Shown here: in pieces, positions 51,415 through 61,032 of the stretch
Position numbering within the stretch: the stretch's first letter is position 1
How the letters are laid out: each line of letters starts with the position of its first letter
From: Alkaliphilus sp. NP8
GTDB taxonomy: Bacteria > Bacillota > Clostridia > Peptostreptococcales > Natronincolaceae
NCBI GenBank assembly: GCA_015978205.1
Contig: JADWMM010000034.1
Span: forward strand, 1 to 64,000
Direction: 5' to 3'
Length of the DNA stretch: 64,000 nucleotides
The notes under the pieces: generated by a model
Told to the model about the DNA's origin: nothing
The model's database searches: none
Seen by the model: the letters and a program-made list of their open reading frames with translations, nothing else
Made by a program: the position numbers and the translations under genes

Positions 51415-54400
51415 ATGGAAAGTAACTTTGTACATTTACATGTTCATACAGAGTATAGCCTTTTGGATGGTCTTACTGTTATAGATAAAGTTATGGATAG
51501 AGCTATAGATTTAGGAATGAATGCTATAGCTATTACGGATCATGGTAGTATGTTTGGGGTAGTAGATTTTTATAAAGCAGCAAAGAAAAAAGGTGTAAAA
51601 CCTATAATCGGATGTGAAGTATATACTGCTCCTAGAAAAATGAGCGATAAAGACCCACATAAAGATAAAAATCAAGGGCACCTTGTACTACTTGCCAAAA
51701 ACCATGAAGGATACCAAAATATAATAAAATTAGTATCTAACGGATTTCTAGAAGGCTTTTATTACAAACCTAGAATAGATTATGATGAACTTTCAAAATA
51801 CAGTAGTGGAGTAGTTTGTCTAAGTGCCTGTTTAGGAGGCGATATTCAGCGTATTTTACTTCAGGATCAGTATGAAAGTGCTAAAAATTTAGCTCTAAGA
51901 CTTAAAGATATGTTTGAAGAGGATAGTTTTTATTTAGAAATTCAAGACCATAACATGCCAGAGCAAAAAAAGGTTAATTCATCTCTATTAAAACTTAGCC
52001 AAGAAACGAAGATACCATTAGTAGCTACTAATGATGTTCATTATATAAATAAAGAAGATGCTGAAGCTCATGATATTTTACTTTGCATACAGACAGGTAA
52101 AATAAAAGAAGATGCACAACGTATGAAGTTTCCTAATAATGAGTTTTATTTAAAGTCGCCAGAAGAAATGAGTAAGATTTTTAACTTTGCTCCAGAGGCA
52201 ATATCTAATACAGTGAAGATAGCAGATATGTGCAATGTGGATTTTGACTTTAATACAATCCATTTGCCAGAATATGATGCACCAGAAAATATATCGAAGG
52301 CAGATTATTTAAGAAAGCTTTGTTTTGAAGGTTTAAATAATAGATATAAACATGTAACAGAAAAGCTAAAGAATCGCTTAAATAGAGAGCTTTCTGTTAT
52401 AGAAGAAATGGGATATGTTGAGTATTTCTTAATAGTTTGGGATTTTATAAAATATGCAAAGGATAATAATATACCTGTAGGTCCAGGTAGAGGTAGTGCA
52501 GCAGGAAGTATTGTTGCCTATACCTTAGGAATAACAGATGTGGATCCAATAAAATACAGTCTTATTTTTGAACGTTTTTTAAATCCTGAAAGAGTATCTA
52601 TGCCAGATATAGATATCGACTTTTGCTACGAAAGACGTGAAGAAGTTATAGAATATGTAAAAGAAAAATATGGTGAGGATAAAGTAGCTCAAATAATTAC
52701 CTTTGGAACTATGGCGGCGAGGGCAGCAATAAGAGATGTTGGACGAGTTATTAATATGCCATACAATGATGTAGATAAAATAGCTAAGCAAATTCCATTT
52801 GCTATAGGTATGACAATAGATAAGGCCTTAGAAGTTAGTCCAGAATTTAGAAAGATGTATGAACAAGATAGAGAAAGCAAGTATTTGATAGATATGGCTA
52901 AAAGGTTAGAAGGTATGCCAAGACATGCATCAACCCATGCAGCAGGTGTAGTAATATCTAAAAAACCACTTAAGGAACATGTACCTTTATATGTTCATGA
53001 CGATAGCTCTACTACCCAATTTCCTATGGGAACTTTAGAAGAACTGGGACTACTTAAAATGGACTTTTTAGGTTTAAGGACTTTAACTGTAATTAAAGAT
53101 GCATTAGACCTTATTCAAGAAAATCATAATATTAATATAGATTTTTCTAATTCTGAATATGATGATAAGAACGTATATCATTTAATAAGTCGTGGAGATA
53201 CATTAGGCTTATTCCAGCTTGAAAGTGCTGGAATGATTCAGTTTTTAAAAGAACTTAAACCAGATTCCTTTGAAGATATTATTGCAGGTATTTCTTTATA
53301 TCGCCCGGGGCCTATGGATTCTATACCTAGATATATAAAAAATAAAAATAATCCTCAAAATATTGAGTATATGCATAAAAGGTTAGAGCCTATATTAGAT
53401 GTAACCTATGGATGTATGGTATATCAGGAGCAGGTAATGCAAATAGTAAGGGACTTAGCTGGATATAGTTATGGTAGGTCCGATCTTGTAAGAAGAGCTA
53501 TGTCTAAAAAGAAAATGGATGTAATGGAAGAGGAGAGAAAAAACTTTATACATGGTATAGTTAGTGAAGATGGTAAAGTTGAAGTTCCTGGTTGCATAAG
53601 AAATGGTGTGCCAGAAAATATTGCAAATAAAATATATGATGATATGATTGACTTTGCAAACTATGCATTTAACAAATCTCATGCTGCTGCATATGCTGTT
53701 TTAGCGTATCAGACTGCTTATCTAAAATATTATTACAAGGTTGAATTTATGGCAGCTCTTATGACTAGTGTTATGGGGAATACATCAAAGGTTGTGCAAT
53801 ATATTCAAGATTGTAAAAAGCAAAACATAGAAATATTGCCTCCAAGTATTAATAAAAGTTTTAGTAAGTTTACTGTTGAAGATGGAGGAATAAGATTTGC
53901 ATTAGGTGCTGTTAAAAATGTAGGCGTAGGGATGATAGATAATTTAGTTAGACTTAGAGAAAAATCTGGCAGTTTTAAAAGCTTTTTAGATTTTTGTGAA
54001 AGAGTAGATTCTAAAGATATAAACAAAAAGGCTGTGGAAAGCCTTATAAAATGTGGAGCTTTTGACAGTATGGGAGCGAATCGTGCACAGCTTCTTTCAA
54101 GTTATGAAAAAATTATGAACAATATACAGCAAGAAAAGAAAAGAAAAATCGACGGACAAATAGGGCTTTTTCAGATGAATAGTGAAATTGAGGATTCTAT
54201 AGATCAAATACAGTTTCCAAATATAAAAGATTTTAATGAAAAAACAAGATTAAGTATGGAAAAAGAAGTACTAGGTCTGTATATAAGTGGACATCCTTTA
54301 TCTGAATATGAGAAAGAATTAGATCATATAGTTACAGTTAATAGTGCTAAACTTGTAGAAGCTATGGATAATTTAGAAGAATCTAAGTTAAGGGATGGAC

Positions 54401-54915
54401 AGTCTATAATAGTAGGTGGAATCATAACAGAAGTCAATACTAAGATGACTAGAAATAATCAACTTATGGCATTTATAGTTTTAGAGGATTTGTTTGGTAC
54501 TATAGAATGTATTGTTTTTCCAAGGACACTTACAACTTATGCTAGTTTAATTCGAGAAGAAAGCTTCGTAGTTTTAAAAGGAACATTAAATATTAAAGAG
54601 GATGAACAACCTAAAGTATTAGTTAATACCATAAATCCTTTAATTAAAGTTTCTGAAGAGGAATTAAAAACTTTAGGTAGAAGAAATAATAATAGAAAGT
54701 TATTTATAAAAATTTCAAATAAAAAAGATTTACAGTTAATTGAATCTATAAAGCCATCTTTAAAAAAACATAGAGGAACTGTACCAATAATAATATACAT
54801 TGAAGAAACTGAGGAAAAATTTAAAGCAGATAAAAGCTTATGGATAAATTTAAATGAAGATATAATAAATAAATTGAATAATTTTTTTGGAAAAGATAAT
54901 ATAAAAGTAGTTTAA
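51415..54915 (+). CDS. dnaE: DNA polymerase III subunit alpha, DnaE
   Basis: An 1166-residue replicative polymerase of the DnaE (C-family) type. The N-terminal PHP domain (FVHLHVHTEYSLLDG, AITDHGSMFGV) has metal-binding histidines. The palm carries PGRGSAAGSIVAYTLGITDVDP and the catalytic aspartates in MPDIDIDFCYERREEV. HhH motifs and the OB-fold (IIVGGIITEVNTKMTR) occupy the C-terminal quarter. It has no exonuclease domain, so it is DnaE and not PolC; Firmicutes have both. GAGGTG precedes the ATG. Downstream are a small protein, then pfkA and pyk, the standard clostridial order. Confidence 0.96.
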   Translation: MESNFVHLHVHTEYSLLDGLTVIDKVMDRAIDLGMNAIAITDHGSMFGVVDFYKAAKKKGVKPIIGCEVYTAPRKMSDKDPHKDKNQGHLVLLAKNHEGYQNIIKLVSNGFLEGFYYKPRIDYDELSKYSSGVVCLSACLGGDIQRILLQDQYESAKNLALRLKDMFEEDSFYLEIQDHNMPEQKKVNSSLLKLSQETKIPLVATNDVHYINKEDAEAHDILLCIQTGKIKEDAQRMKFPNNEFYLKSPEEMSKIFNFAPEAISNTVKIADMCNVDFDFNTIHLPEYDAPENISKADYLRKLCFEGLNNRYKHVTEKLKNRLNRELSVIEEMGYVEYFLIVWDFIKYAKDNNIPVGPGRGSAAGSIVAYTLGITDVDPIKYSLIFERFLNPERVSMPDIDIDFCYERREEVIEYVKEKYGEDKVAQIITFGTMAARAAIRDVGRVINMPYNDVDKIAKQIPFAIGMTIDKALEVSPEFRKMYEQDRESKYLIDMAKRLEGMPRHASTHAAGVVISKKPLKEHVPLYVHDDSSTTQFPMGTLEELGLLKMDFLGLRTLTVIKDALDLIQENHNINIDFSNSEYDDKNVYHLISRGDTLGLFQLESAGMIQFLKELKPDSFEDIIAGISLYRPGPMDSIPRYIKNKNNPQNIEYMHKRLEPILDVTYGCMVYQEQVMQIVRDLAGYSYGRSDLVRRAMSKKKMDVMEEERKNFIHGIVSEDGKVEVPGCIRNGVPENIANKIYDDMIDFANYAFNKSHAAAYAVLAYQTAYLKYYYKVEFMAALMTSVMGNTSKVVQYIQDCKKQNIEILPPSINKSFSKFTVEDGGIRFALGAVKNVGVGMIDNLVRLREKSGSFKSFLDFCERVDSKDINKKAVESLIKCGAFDSMGANRAQLLSSYEKIMNNIQQEKKRKIDGQIGLFQMNSEIEDSIDQIQFPNIKDFNEKTRLSMEKEVLGLYISGHPLSEYEKELDHIVTVNSAKLVEAMDNLEESKLRDGQSIIVGGIITEVNTKMTRNNQLMAFIVLEDLFGTIECIVFPRTLTTYASLIREESFVVLKGTLNIKEDEQPKVLVNTINPLIKVSEEELKTLGRRNNNRKLFIKISNKKDLQLIESIKPSLKKHRGTVPIIIYIEETEEKFKADKSLWINLNEDIINKLNNFFGKDNIKVV

Positions 54916-55016
54916 TTCAAATATTCTATTGAATAAAACAATAAATCAGTATATGTTATAATTATAGAAGGAATATTAAAGAGATAATTATATAGATAAA
55001 ATAAGGAGGCTTAGTA

Positions 55017-55208
55017 ATGTGGACGGTTGTATATATGGCGAACACACGTAAAGATGCAGAAAAAGTAGAAGAAATATTAGTAAAAGAGGGATTTCTGGTA
55101 AAGATAAAACCTATTAGCAAAAATAATACAGAAGGTACTTGTGAGATTTTAGTGCCTAGATCAGAAGCTGTAGAAGTCCATTCAATTTTAATGCAGCACG
55201 GAATTTAA
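55017..55208 (+). CDS. small conserved protein between dnaE and pfkA
   Basis: A 63-residue cytoplasmic protein (WTVVYMANTRKDAEKVEEIL, ending VEVHSILMQHGI) with a ferredoxin-like alpha/beta pattern resembling the DUF2007 family of small putative signal-transducing proteins. Function unknown. It has AAGGAGG upstream, and 64 bases separate it from pfkA. The location after dnaE is common in Clostridia, as far as I recall, which supports it as a real gene. Confidence 0.8.
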   Translation: MWTVVYMANTRKDAEKVEEILVKEGFLVKIKPISKNNTEGTCEILVPRSEAVEVHSILMQHGI

Positions 55209-55272
55209 AATATATAAAGTAAATTATTTAAATATAAATTCAGTTTTAATTTAATGAGAATGGAGGATACAT

Positions 55273-56232
55273 ATGAAAAAAATTGCTGTATTAACTAGTG
55301 GAGGAGATGCACCAGGAATGAATGCAGCTATACGTGCAGTTGTTAGAAATGGAATTTACAATAATCTTGAAGTTGTAGGTATAAAAAAAGGTTATGATGG
55401 GCTGATTAATGCTAATATGGAAGAGATGAATTTATCATCTGTTGCGGATATTATACATAGAGGTGGAACTATTTTAAGAACTGCCAGAAGTGAAGAATTT
55501 AGAACAGAAGAAGGACGAAAAAAAGCTCTTAATGTTATGAAAGTTTTAGGTATAGATGGAATAATTGTAATTGGTGGAGATGGATCTTTTAGAGGTGCTA
55601 AAGAGTTAAATACTATGGGAATACCTGCAATAGGTGTACCAGGCACCATAGATAATGATTTAGGATATACAGATTATACTATAGGTTTTGATACATCCAT
55701 TAACACAGTAATAGATGCAATAAGTAAAATAAGAGATACTTCTACATCTCATGGTAGAGCTAATATAATAGAGGTTATGGGACGTGACTGCGGAGATATA
55801 GCATTACATGCTGGACTTGCTGGTGGAGCTGAAAGTATAATTGTACCTGAAGCAGAAATTAATGTGGATCAGGTTTGTAATAAACTTTTAAAAGGAAGAA
55901 ACAGAGGAAAGTTACATAGCATTATTATATTAGCTGAAGGCGCTGGTAATGCTATAGATATGAGTAATCAAATAAAAGAAAGAACAGGAATTGAAACTAG
56001 AGCTACTATATTAGGATATATTCAAAGAGGTGGAAGTCCTACTGCTTTTGATAGAATTTTAGCTAGTAAAATGGGGGCTAAAGCAGTTAATCTTTTAATT
56101 AATGGTGCAAAAAATAGAGTAGTAGGAGCAAAAGGAAAAAATATTATAGATATGGATATAGATGAAGCATTAAATATAAAAAATGATTTTGATATGGAAA
56201 GCTATGAATTAGCAAAAATACTATCGATTTAA
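55273..56232 (+). CDS. pfkA: 6-phosphofructokinase
   Basis: A 319-residue ATP-dependent phosphofructokinase, the committing step of glycolysis. It shows the ATP loop [14 protein letters not shown], the catalytic block [20 protein letters not shown] and [20 protein letters not shown], and [17 protein letters not shown]. Length matches bacterial PfkA. The glycine/ATP-type residue GGDGSFRGA indicates use of ATP and not pyrophosphate. It starts after AATGGAGG and lies directly upstream of pyk, so glycolytic entry and exit steps are co-transcribed. Confidence 0.96.
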   Translation: MKKIAVLTSGGDAPGMNAAIRAVVRNGIYNNLEVVGIKKGYDGLINANMEEMNLSSVADIIHRGGTILRTARSEEFRTEEGRKKALNVMKVLGIDGIIVIGGDGSFRGAKELNTMGIPAIGVPGTIDNDLGYTDYTIGFDTSINTVIDAISKIRDTSTSHGRANIIEVMGRDCGDIALHAGLAGGAESIIVPEAEINVDQVCNKLLKGRNRGKLHSIIILAEGAGNAIDMSNQIKERTGIETRATILGYIQRGGSPTAFDRILASKMGAKAVNLLINGAKNRVVGAKGKNIIDMDIDEALNIKNDFDMESYELAKILSI

Positions 56233-56265
56233 CTAACATATATGGTGATAAAGGAGAGATTTTTA

Positions 56266-58023
56266 GTGAAAAAAACCAAGATTGTATGTACCATTGGGCC
56301 TGCAAGTGAAGAAAAAAAAATATTTAAAAAGCTTGTAATTAATGGGCTTAATGTTGCTAGACTTAATTTTTCACATGGTAATCATGGAGAACATAAAGAA
56401 AGGTCTGAAATGATAAAGGAAGTAAGAGAAGAACTAAATGAACCTGTAGCTATTTTACTAGATACTAAAGGACCAGAAATTAGAACTGGTAATTTTAAAG
56501 ATTCAGAAGTAGTTCTTAAAGAAGGACAAAAATTTACTATTACAACTAGAGATGTAATAGGAGATTCTACTATATGTAATGTAAGTTATGAAGGACTTGC
56601 TAAAGACGTATCTCCAGGAGATACTATTTTAATAGACGATGGGTTAGTGGCACTTACTGTTGAGAATATTACTAATGGTACAGATATTGAGTGTACAGTT
56701 CAAAACACAGGAGTAGTAAAAGATCATAAGGGTGTAAATGTACCAGGAGTAAAGATTAATTTACCTGCTATTACAGAAAAGGATGAATCTGATATTAAAT
56801 TTGGTATACAAATGGATATAGACTTTATTGCTGCGTCTTTTGTTAGAAAAGCATCAGATGTATTAGCTATAAGAAGAATTTTAGAGGAAGAAAATGCCGA
56901 CAATATTCAAATTATATCTAAAATCGAAAATCAAGAAGGTATGGATAACTTAGATGAGATTATTGAGGTTTCTGACGGCTTAATGGTGGCAAGAGGAGAT
57001 TTAGGAGTTGAAATACCTACAGAAGAGGTACCATTAGCTCAAAAAGAAATGATTAGAAAATGTAATAAGGCTGGAAAGCCTGTTATAACTGCAACTCAAA
57101 TGTTAGATTCTATGATTAGAAATCCTAGACCTACACGTGCAGAAGTAACAGATGTAGCTAACGCTATACTTGATGGCACAGATGCTATTATGTTATCTGG
57201 AGAAACAGCTGCTGGTAAATATCCTGAAGAAGCAGTTGAAGTTATGAGCAATATTGCTAAACGTACAGAAACATCAATTGATTATAAAAATTTATTAAAA
57301 GATAAATCTTTTGATAAAGAAATTTCGGTAACAGATGCTTTAAGTCATGCTACTTGTACAACTGCTGCAGATTTAGATGCTTCAGCTATTTTAACAGCTA
57401 CATCTTCAGGTCATACAACTAGAATGGTATCTAAATTCAGACCATCAGCACCTATTGTTGCAGCTACAACTAGTGAAAGAGTTAGAAGAAGATTAAGTTT
57501 AAGTTGGGGCGTTTATTCTGTTTTAACTGACGAACTTAAATCTACTGATGATATAATTGAAGCATCTGTACAAAAAGCTCTAGAGGCTAAGCATATTAAT
57601 AATGGAGATCTTATAGTTATTACTGCTGGAGTTCCAGTAGGTGTTGCAGGAACTACAAATCTTATAAAGGTTCATATAGTAGGAGAAGTAATTTTAAAAG
57701 GAACTGGAATAGGAAGAAAATCTGCTACTGGAAAAGTGGTTATTTTAGACTCTATTGATAAAGATTATAATAAGGTAACCGAAGGAGATATTTTAGTAAC
57801 TAGATCTACTCATAAAGATATGATTGATGCTATGGAAAAATCATCTGCTATAATTACAGAATCAGGTGGTTTAACTAGTCATGCTGCTATCGTAGGACTT
57901 CATTTATGTAAACCTACATTAGTTGGAGCTGAAGGAGCAATGAATAAATTAAAAGATGGAGATATAGTTACTGTAGACACTATAAGAGGATTAATTTATA
58001 GTGGAGAAACTAAAGTGCTTTAA
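56266..58023 (+). CDS. pyk: pyruvate kinase with C-terminal PEP-utiliser domain
   Basis: A 585-residue enzyme making pyruvate and ATP from phosphoenolpyruvate. KTKIVCTIGPAS starts the barrel; LDTKGPEIRTG and MVARGDLGVEIP and the signature region ISKIENQEG are intact. After the usual C-terminal effector domain there is an extra PEP-utiliser mobile domain (about 480-585) with SGGLTSHAAIVGLHLCKPTL, as in Bacillus and Clostridium pyruvate kinases; the phospho-histidine motif is TSHAA. GTG 56266 is chosen because AAAGGAG lies 9 bases upstream; ATG 56242 overlaps no ribosome site. Confidence 0.95.
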   Translation: MKKTKIVCTIGPASEEKKIFKKLVINGLNVARLNFSHGNHGEHKERSEMIKEVREELNEPVAILLDTKGPEIRTGNFKDSEVVLKEGQKFTITTRDVIGDSTICNVSYEGLAKDVSPGDTILIDDGLVALTVENITNGTDIECTVQNTGVVKDHKGVNVPGVKINLPAITEKDESDIKFGIQMDIDFIAASFVRKASDVLAIRRILEEENADNIQIISKIENQEGMDNLDEIIEVSDGLMVARGDLGVEIPTEEVPLAQKEMIRKCNKAGKPVITATQMLDSMIRNPRPTRAEVTDVANAILDGTDAIMLSGETAAGKYPEEAVEVMSNIAKRTETSIDYKNLLKDKSFDKEISVTDALSHATCTTAADLDASAILTATSSGHTTRMVSKFRPSAPIVAATTSERVRRRLSLSWGVYSVLTDELKSTDDIIEASVQKALEAKHINNGDLIVITAGVPVGVAGTTNLIKVHIVGEVILKGTGIGRKSATGKVVILDSIDKDYNKVTEGDILVTRSTHKDMIDAMEKSSAIITESGGLTSHAAIVGLHLCKPTLVGAEGAMNKLKDGDIVTVDTIRGLIYSGETKVL

Positions 58024-58045
58024 TAGAAAAATAAATTGTTTAATA

Positions 58046-58080
58046 AAAAGTCTACAAATTAATAGCTGTAGGCTTTTTTT
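58046..58080 (+). terminator. rho-independent terminator of pfkA-pyk
   Basis: AAAAAGTCTACA and TGTAGGCTTTTT pair across a 9-base loop, followed by more Ts. Confidence 0.9.
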
Positions 58081-58190
58081 GAATAAATAGAAGGAAAAAA
58101 TAATATTATATAGAATAAAAAAATATATGAAAGTTATAAATATAATTATTATATATAATGTTTTTGAATAGAAAGGCTAAGGTGACTACT

Positions 58191-58610
58191 TTGGGTATTT
58201 ATGGAACTAGACTGACTACAAGATATGAAGAAACTGATCAAATGGGAATAATATATCACTCAAACTATTTTGTGTACTTTGAAGAAGGAAGAACAGATTT
58301 TTTAAGAGATTGTGGAATGAAATATAAAGATATGGAGGAGCTAGGAATAATATTACCTGTAATAGAGGTAAACTGTAAATATAAAGTGGCGGCTAAATAT
58401 GCAGATGAATTAATTATAAAAACTAAAATAGAAAAGCTAACTCCTGTAAGAATAAAATTTAATTATGAAATAGTTAGAGAAAAAGATGAAGTTTTGTTAG
58501 CACAAGGATTTACAGAACATGTTTTTGTAAATAAAGAAAATAGAAAACCTATGAACTTAAAAAAGTTTAATAAAGAAATATTTTCAAAATTAAAAGATTT
58601 AATGTCTTAA
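58191..58610 (+). CDS. acyl-CoA thioesterase, 4HBT/YbgC-FadM family
   Basis: A 139-residue hot-dog-fold thioesterase. The characteristic TRYEETDQMGIIYHSNYFVYFEEGR holds the active aspartate and the helix start; here DQMGIIYHSNYFVYFEEGR. It hydrolyses short or aromatic acyl-CoA esters in related proteins; the true substrate is unknown. TTG 58191 is chosen because AAGGTGA sits 5 bases upstream; a further ATG at 58158 is in frame but lacks a site. It stands after the pyk terminator and before fxsA. Confidence 0.87.
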   Translation: MGIYGTRLTTRYEETDQMGIIYHSNYFVYFEEGRTDFLRDCGMKYKDMEELGIILPVIEVNCKYKVAAKYADELIIKTKIEKLTPVRIKFNYEIVREKDEVLLAQGFTEHVFVNKENRKPMNLKKFNKEIFSKLKDLMS

Positions 58611-58665
58611 AATTTCATATAATAATATAAATTAGATTTTAAATATTAATCTAGAGGTGAAAAAT

Positions 58666-59061
58666 ATGTTTTTAAAATTAATTCTACTGTTTACTGTAGT
58701 ACCTCTTTTAGATTTTGCTTTATTATTAAAAGTAGGAGACTATATAGGGTTTATAAATACAATTATTTTAGTAATTGCAACAGGAGCAATTGGAGCCTAT
58801 TTTGCTAAAAGAGAAGGAAGAGATATTCTAAACAAAATAAAATTTGACATGAGTCAAGGTAGAATGCCAGCAGATGAACTTTTAGGAGGACTATGTGTTA
58901 TTATAGGTGGGGTGTGTTTAGTATCTCCTGGATTAATAACAGATGCTTTGGGTTTTGCATTAGTTTTACCAGTTACTAGAATTCCATTTGTGAATATGAT
59001 AAGAAGAAGATTTAAAGAAATGATATTAAGTGGTAATGTTAAGTTTTACTTTAAAAGATAA
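58666..59061 (+). CDS. fxsA: FxsA family membrane protein
   Basis: A 131-residue cytoplasmic-membrane protein with about four hydrophobic segments. The hallmark residues are VPLLDFALLLKVGDYIG at the start, then a conserved GAIGAYFAKREGRD loop, LLGGLCVIIGGVCLVSPGLI and DALGFALVLPVTR. In E. coli FxsA suppresses F exclusion of phage T7; the general role is unknown. ATG 58666 follows AGAGGTGA; a GTG at 58657 lies inside that site. The basic C-terminus (IRRRFK...FKR) is cytoplasmic by the positive-inside rule. Confidence 0.9.
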   Translation: MFLKLILLFTVVPLLDFALLLKVGDYIGFINTIILVIATGAIGAYFAKREGRDILNKIKFDMSQGRMPADELLGGLCVIIGGVCLVSPGLITDALGFALVLPVTRIPFVNMIRRRFKEMILSGNVKFYFKR

Positions 59062-59230
59062 TTACTTTTTAATAAAATATAAATAAAACTTATAGTTATA
59101 ATAAAATATTGCGATGAAATCTTTAAAGATGGAGCTTTTAAGTATAAAAACTTATAAAATGTTAAATAATCCATAATAAGTTTTTATTATTTTGTTTCAA
59201 TAACTACCAAAGGACAACTGATTCTAATTT

Positions 59231-59260
59231 ATAGCACAGATTAATCTGTGCTATCTTTTT
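59231..59260 (+). terminator. rho-independent terminator
   Basis: ATAGCACAGATT and AATCTGTGCTAT form a perfect palindrome, followed by CTTTTT. It lies in the 378-base gap after fxsA, where the remaining sequence is AT-rich and I see no other gene. Confidence 0.85.
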
Positions 59261-59367
59261 GTGTAAAAATTTATATATAAGACCTTTTTTACAATTTTTA
59301 ATTTATTTTTTATATATTAGGGAGTAATTTAATTAAAATAAGATAAAAATAAAAAAGAAAAAAGTTA

Positions 59368-59395
59368 TTGACATATGTCAATAAAGTAGTATAAT
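59368..59395 (+). promoter_or_regulatory. sigma-A promoter of the DUF134 operon
   Basis: TTGACA and TATAAT are 16 bp apart. The -35 is part of the first palindromic operator, so binding there should block RNA polymerase. Confidence 0.85.
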
Positions 59396-59419
59396 TAAAA
59401 ATATAAATGACATATGTCA
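59368..59419. promoter_or_regulatory. paired palindromic operators TGACATATGTCA
   Basis: The 12-bp palindrome TGACATATGTCA occurs at 59369-59380, overlapping the -35, and again at 59408-59419, just past the start point, 39 bp apart. The first copy extends to TTGACATATGTCAA. This layout is typical of repressor control; the DUF134 protein encoded next is the obvious candidate. Confidence 0.75.
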
Positions 59420-59439
59420 AATACAAGGAGGTGGTAAAT

Positions 59440-59805
59440 ATGCCTAGGCCCAGAAAATGGAGAAAAGTATGTTGTCTGCCGCAAACTGATCAATTTGGAC
59501 CTCTTAATAAATCAAATAATAAAGATGAGTTTATAGTTATGACTGTTGATGAGTATGAGACTATAAGATTAATAGATTTAGAAGAATTTACTCAAAAAGA
59601 ATGTGCTGATCAAATGAATATTGCACGTACAACAGTTCAAGGTATTTATAACAATGCAAGAAAAAAACTTGCAGAATCTTTAGTAAATGGAAAGGTACTA
59701 AGAATTGAAGGGGGAGACTATAAGCTTTGCGGTAGTATTGAAAAGCCATGTGGTCGCCGTGGATGTGGTAGACATAGTAGAAAAAATAGAATGGAGGAAA
59801 ATTAA
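59440..59805 (+). CDS. DUF134 helix-turn-helix protein
   Basis: A 121-residue DNA-binding protein of the DUF134 family (COG1342). [13 protein letters not shown] opens the protein; [27 protein letters not shown] and [21 protein letters not shown] form a sigma-like helix-turn-helix (here cut for length). The cysteine-rich C-terminus [10 protein letters not shown] may bind a metal. It is the first gene of the NifX/MinD cluster and its promoter has two palindromes, so autoregulation in response to a metal or redox signal is a reasonable inference. ATG 59440 follows AGGAGGTGG; an upstream ATG at 59407 overlaps the operator. Confidence 0.9.
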   Translation: MPRPRKWRKVCCLPQTDQFGPLNKSNNKDEFIVMTVDEYETIRLIDLEEFTQKECADQMNIARTTVQGIYNNARKKLAESLVNGKVLRIEGGDYKLCGSIEKPCGRRGCGRHSRKNRMEEN

Positions 59806-60173
59806 TGAAAATAGCAATGCCAGTAGAAAGTAAATCAATGGATAATAATGTGTACCAATCTTTTGGCCGTTCACCTTATTTTTTAATTTATGATTTACAG
59901 TCAAAAGAAAGTGTTTATGTAGATAATAGTGCTGCTACTAGTCAAGGTGGTGCAGGAATTAAAGCAGCTCAAACTATCGTTGATAGTGGTGCAAATGTTT
60001 TAATTACACCTAGATGTGGTGAGAATGCTGCTGATGTTATAAAATCTGCTAATATTAAAATATATAAATCTGTAGTAGGTTCTATTAATGAAAATATTAA
60101 AGCTTTAGAAGAAGAAAGATTATCTATATTACAAGATATACATGCAGGTTTCCATCATCATGGAGGTAGATAA
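59805..60173 (+). CDS. NifX/MTH1175-like cofactor-binding protein 1
   Basis: A 122-residue protein of the dinitrogenase iron-molybdenum cofactor biosynthesis family (NifX/NifB-C, MTH1175 fold). It starts [20 protein letters not shown], has GGAGIKAAQTIVDSGANVLIT and a histidine-rich tail (GFHHHGG). Related small proteins such as the orange protein carry Mo/Cu or Fe/S clusters. It overlaps the DUF134 gene by one base (TAATG) and is followed one base after its stop by the first MinD-type ATPase. The cluster type it binds is unknown. Confidence 0.9.
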   Translation: MKIAMPVESKSMDNNVYQSFGRSPYFLIYDLQSKESVYVDNSAATSQGGAGIKAAQTIVDSGANVLITPRCGENAADVIKSANIKIYKSVVGSINENIKALEEERLSILQDIHAGFHHHGGR

Positions 60174-60174
60174 A

Positions 60175-61032
60175 ATGAAAATAGCTGTACTTAGTGGTAA
60201 AGGAGGTACAGGGAAAACTTTTGTATCTATAAACTTAGCTGCAGCAGCAGATCAATCAACATATATTGACTGTGATATTGAAGAGCCTAATGGTCATCTT
60301 TTTTTAAAACCAGAAAAATTAAAGATTGACCCTGTAAAAGTACAAATACCTACTGTAAATAAAGAAATTTGTACTGGATGCCGAAAATGTGTAGAATTTT
60401 GTAAGTTTAATGCATTAGCCTATATTAATAAAAATTTAATGGTATTTGATGATATTTGTCATTCGTGTGGTGGTTGTAAATTAGTTTGTCCAGAAAATGC
60501 TTTATCTGAGAAAGAAAAAGTGATTGGAGAGGTACAAAAAGGAATATCTGAAAGTGTAAATGTTATTACAGGAATATTAAATACGGGAGAATCATCTGGA
60601 ACACCTATTATTAAAAAGGCTTTAAATAGTATAGAAAACAATAGAGGGTTAACTGTTATTGATAGTCCTCCAGGTAGTGCTTGTACTGTTATGGACAGTA
60701 TAAAAGATGCTGATTATTGTATTTTAGTAGCAGAGCCTACTTTATTTGGAGCACATAATCTTAATATGGTATATGAACTATTAGAATTATTTAATAAACC
60801 ATATGGGGTAGTGCTAAACAAGTGTCATAAAGAAAAAAATCCAGCAGAAAAATTTTGTAAAGAAAAAGGAATTAAAATCTTGGAAAAAATCCCTTTTGAT
60901 AATGAGCTAGGAGAATTAAATTCAAATGCTAAGATTGCTTCTAGGGAAAATAAAAGGTATAAAGAGTTATTTTCTTCTCTACTTGAAAAGGTAATAGAGG
61001 AGGTTAAAAATGAAACAGTTATTAATTCTTAG
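60175..61032 (+). CDS. MinD/ParA-type ATPase with ferredoxin insert, 1
   Basis: A 285-residue P-loop ATPase. The deviant Walker A is LSGKGGTGKTFVSINLA at the N-terminus; an inserted two-[4Fe-4S] ferredoxin domain (about 60-115) holds CTGCRKCVEFCKFNAL and CHSCGGCKLVCPENAL; the switch motif is VIDSPPGSACTV. It belongs to the MRP/NBP35-like group that occurs in pairs next to NifX-like proteins, as in the Desulfovibrio orange-protein cluster. Start ATG 60175 follows GGAGGTAG. It overlaps the second ATPase by 23 bases. Confidence 0.92.
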   Translation: MKIAVLSGKGGTGKTFVSINLAAAADQSTYIDCDIEEPNGHLFLKPEKLKIDPVKVQIPTVNKEICTGCRKCVEFCKFNALAYINKNLMVFDDICHSCGGCKLVCPENALSEKEKVIGEVQKGISESVNVITGILNTGESSGTPIIKKALNSIENNRGLTVIDSPPGSACTVMDSIKDADYCILVAEPTLFGAHNLNMVYELLELFNKPYGVVLNKCHKEKNPAEKFCKEKGIKILEKIPFDNELGELNSNAKIASRENKRYKELFSSLLEKVIEEVKNETVINS

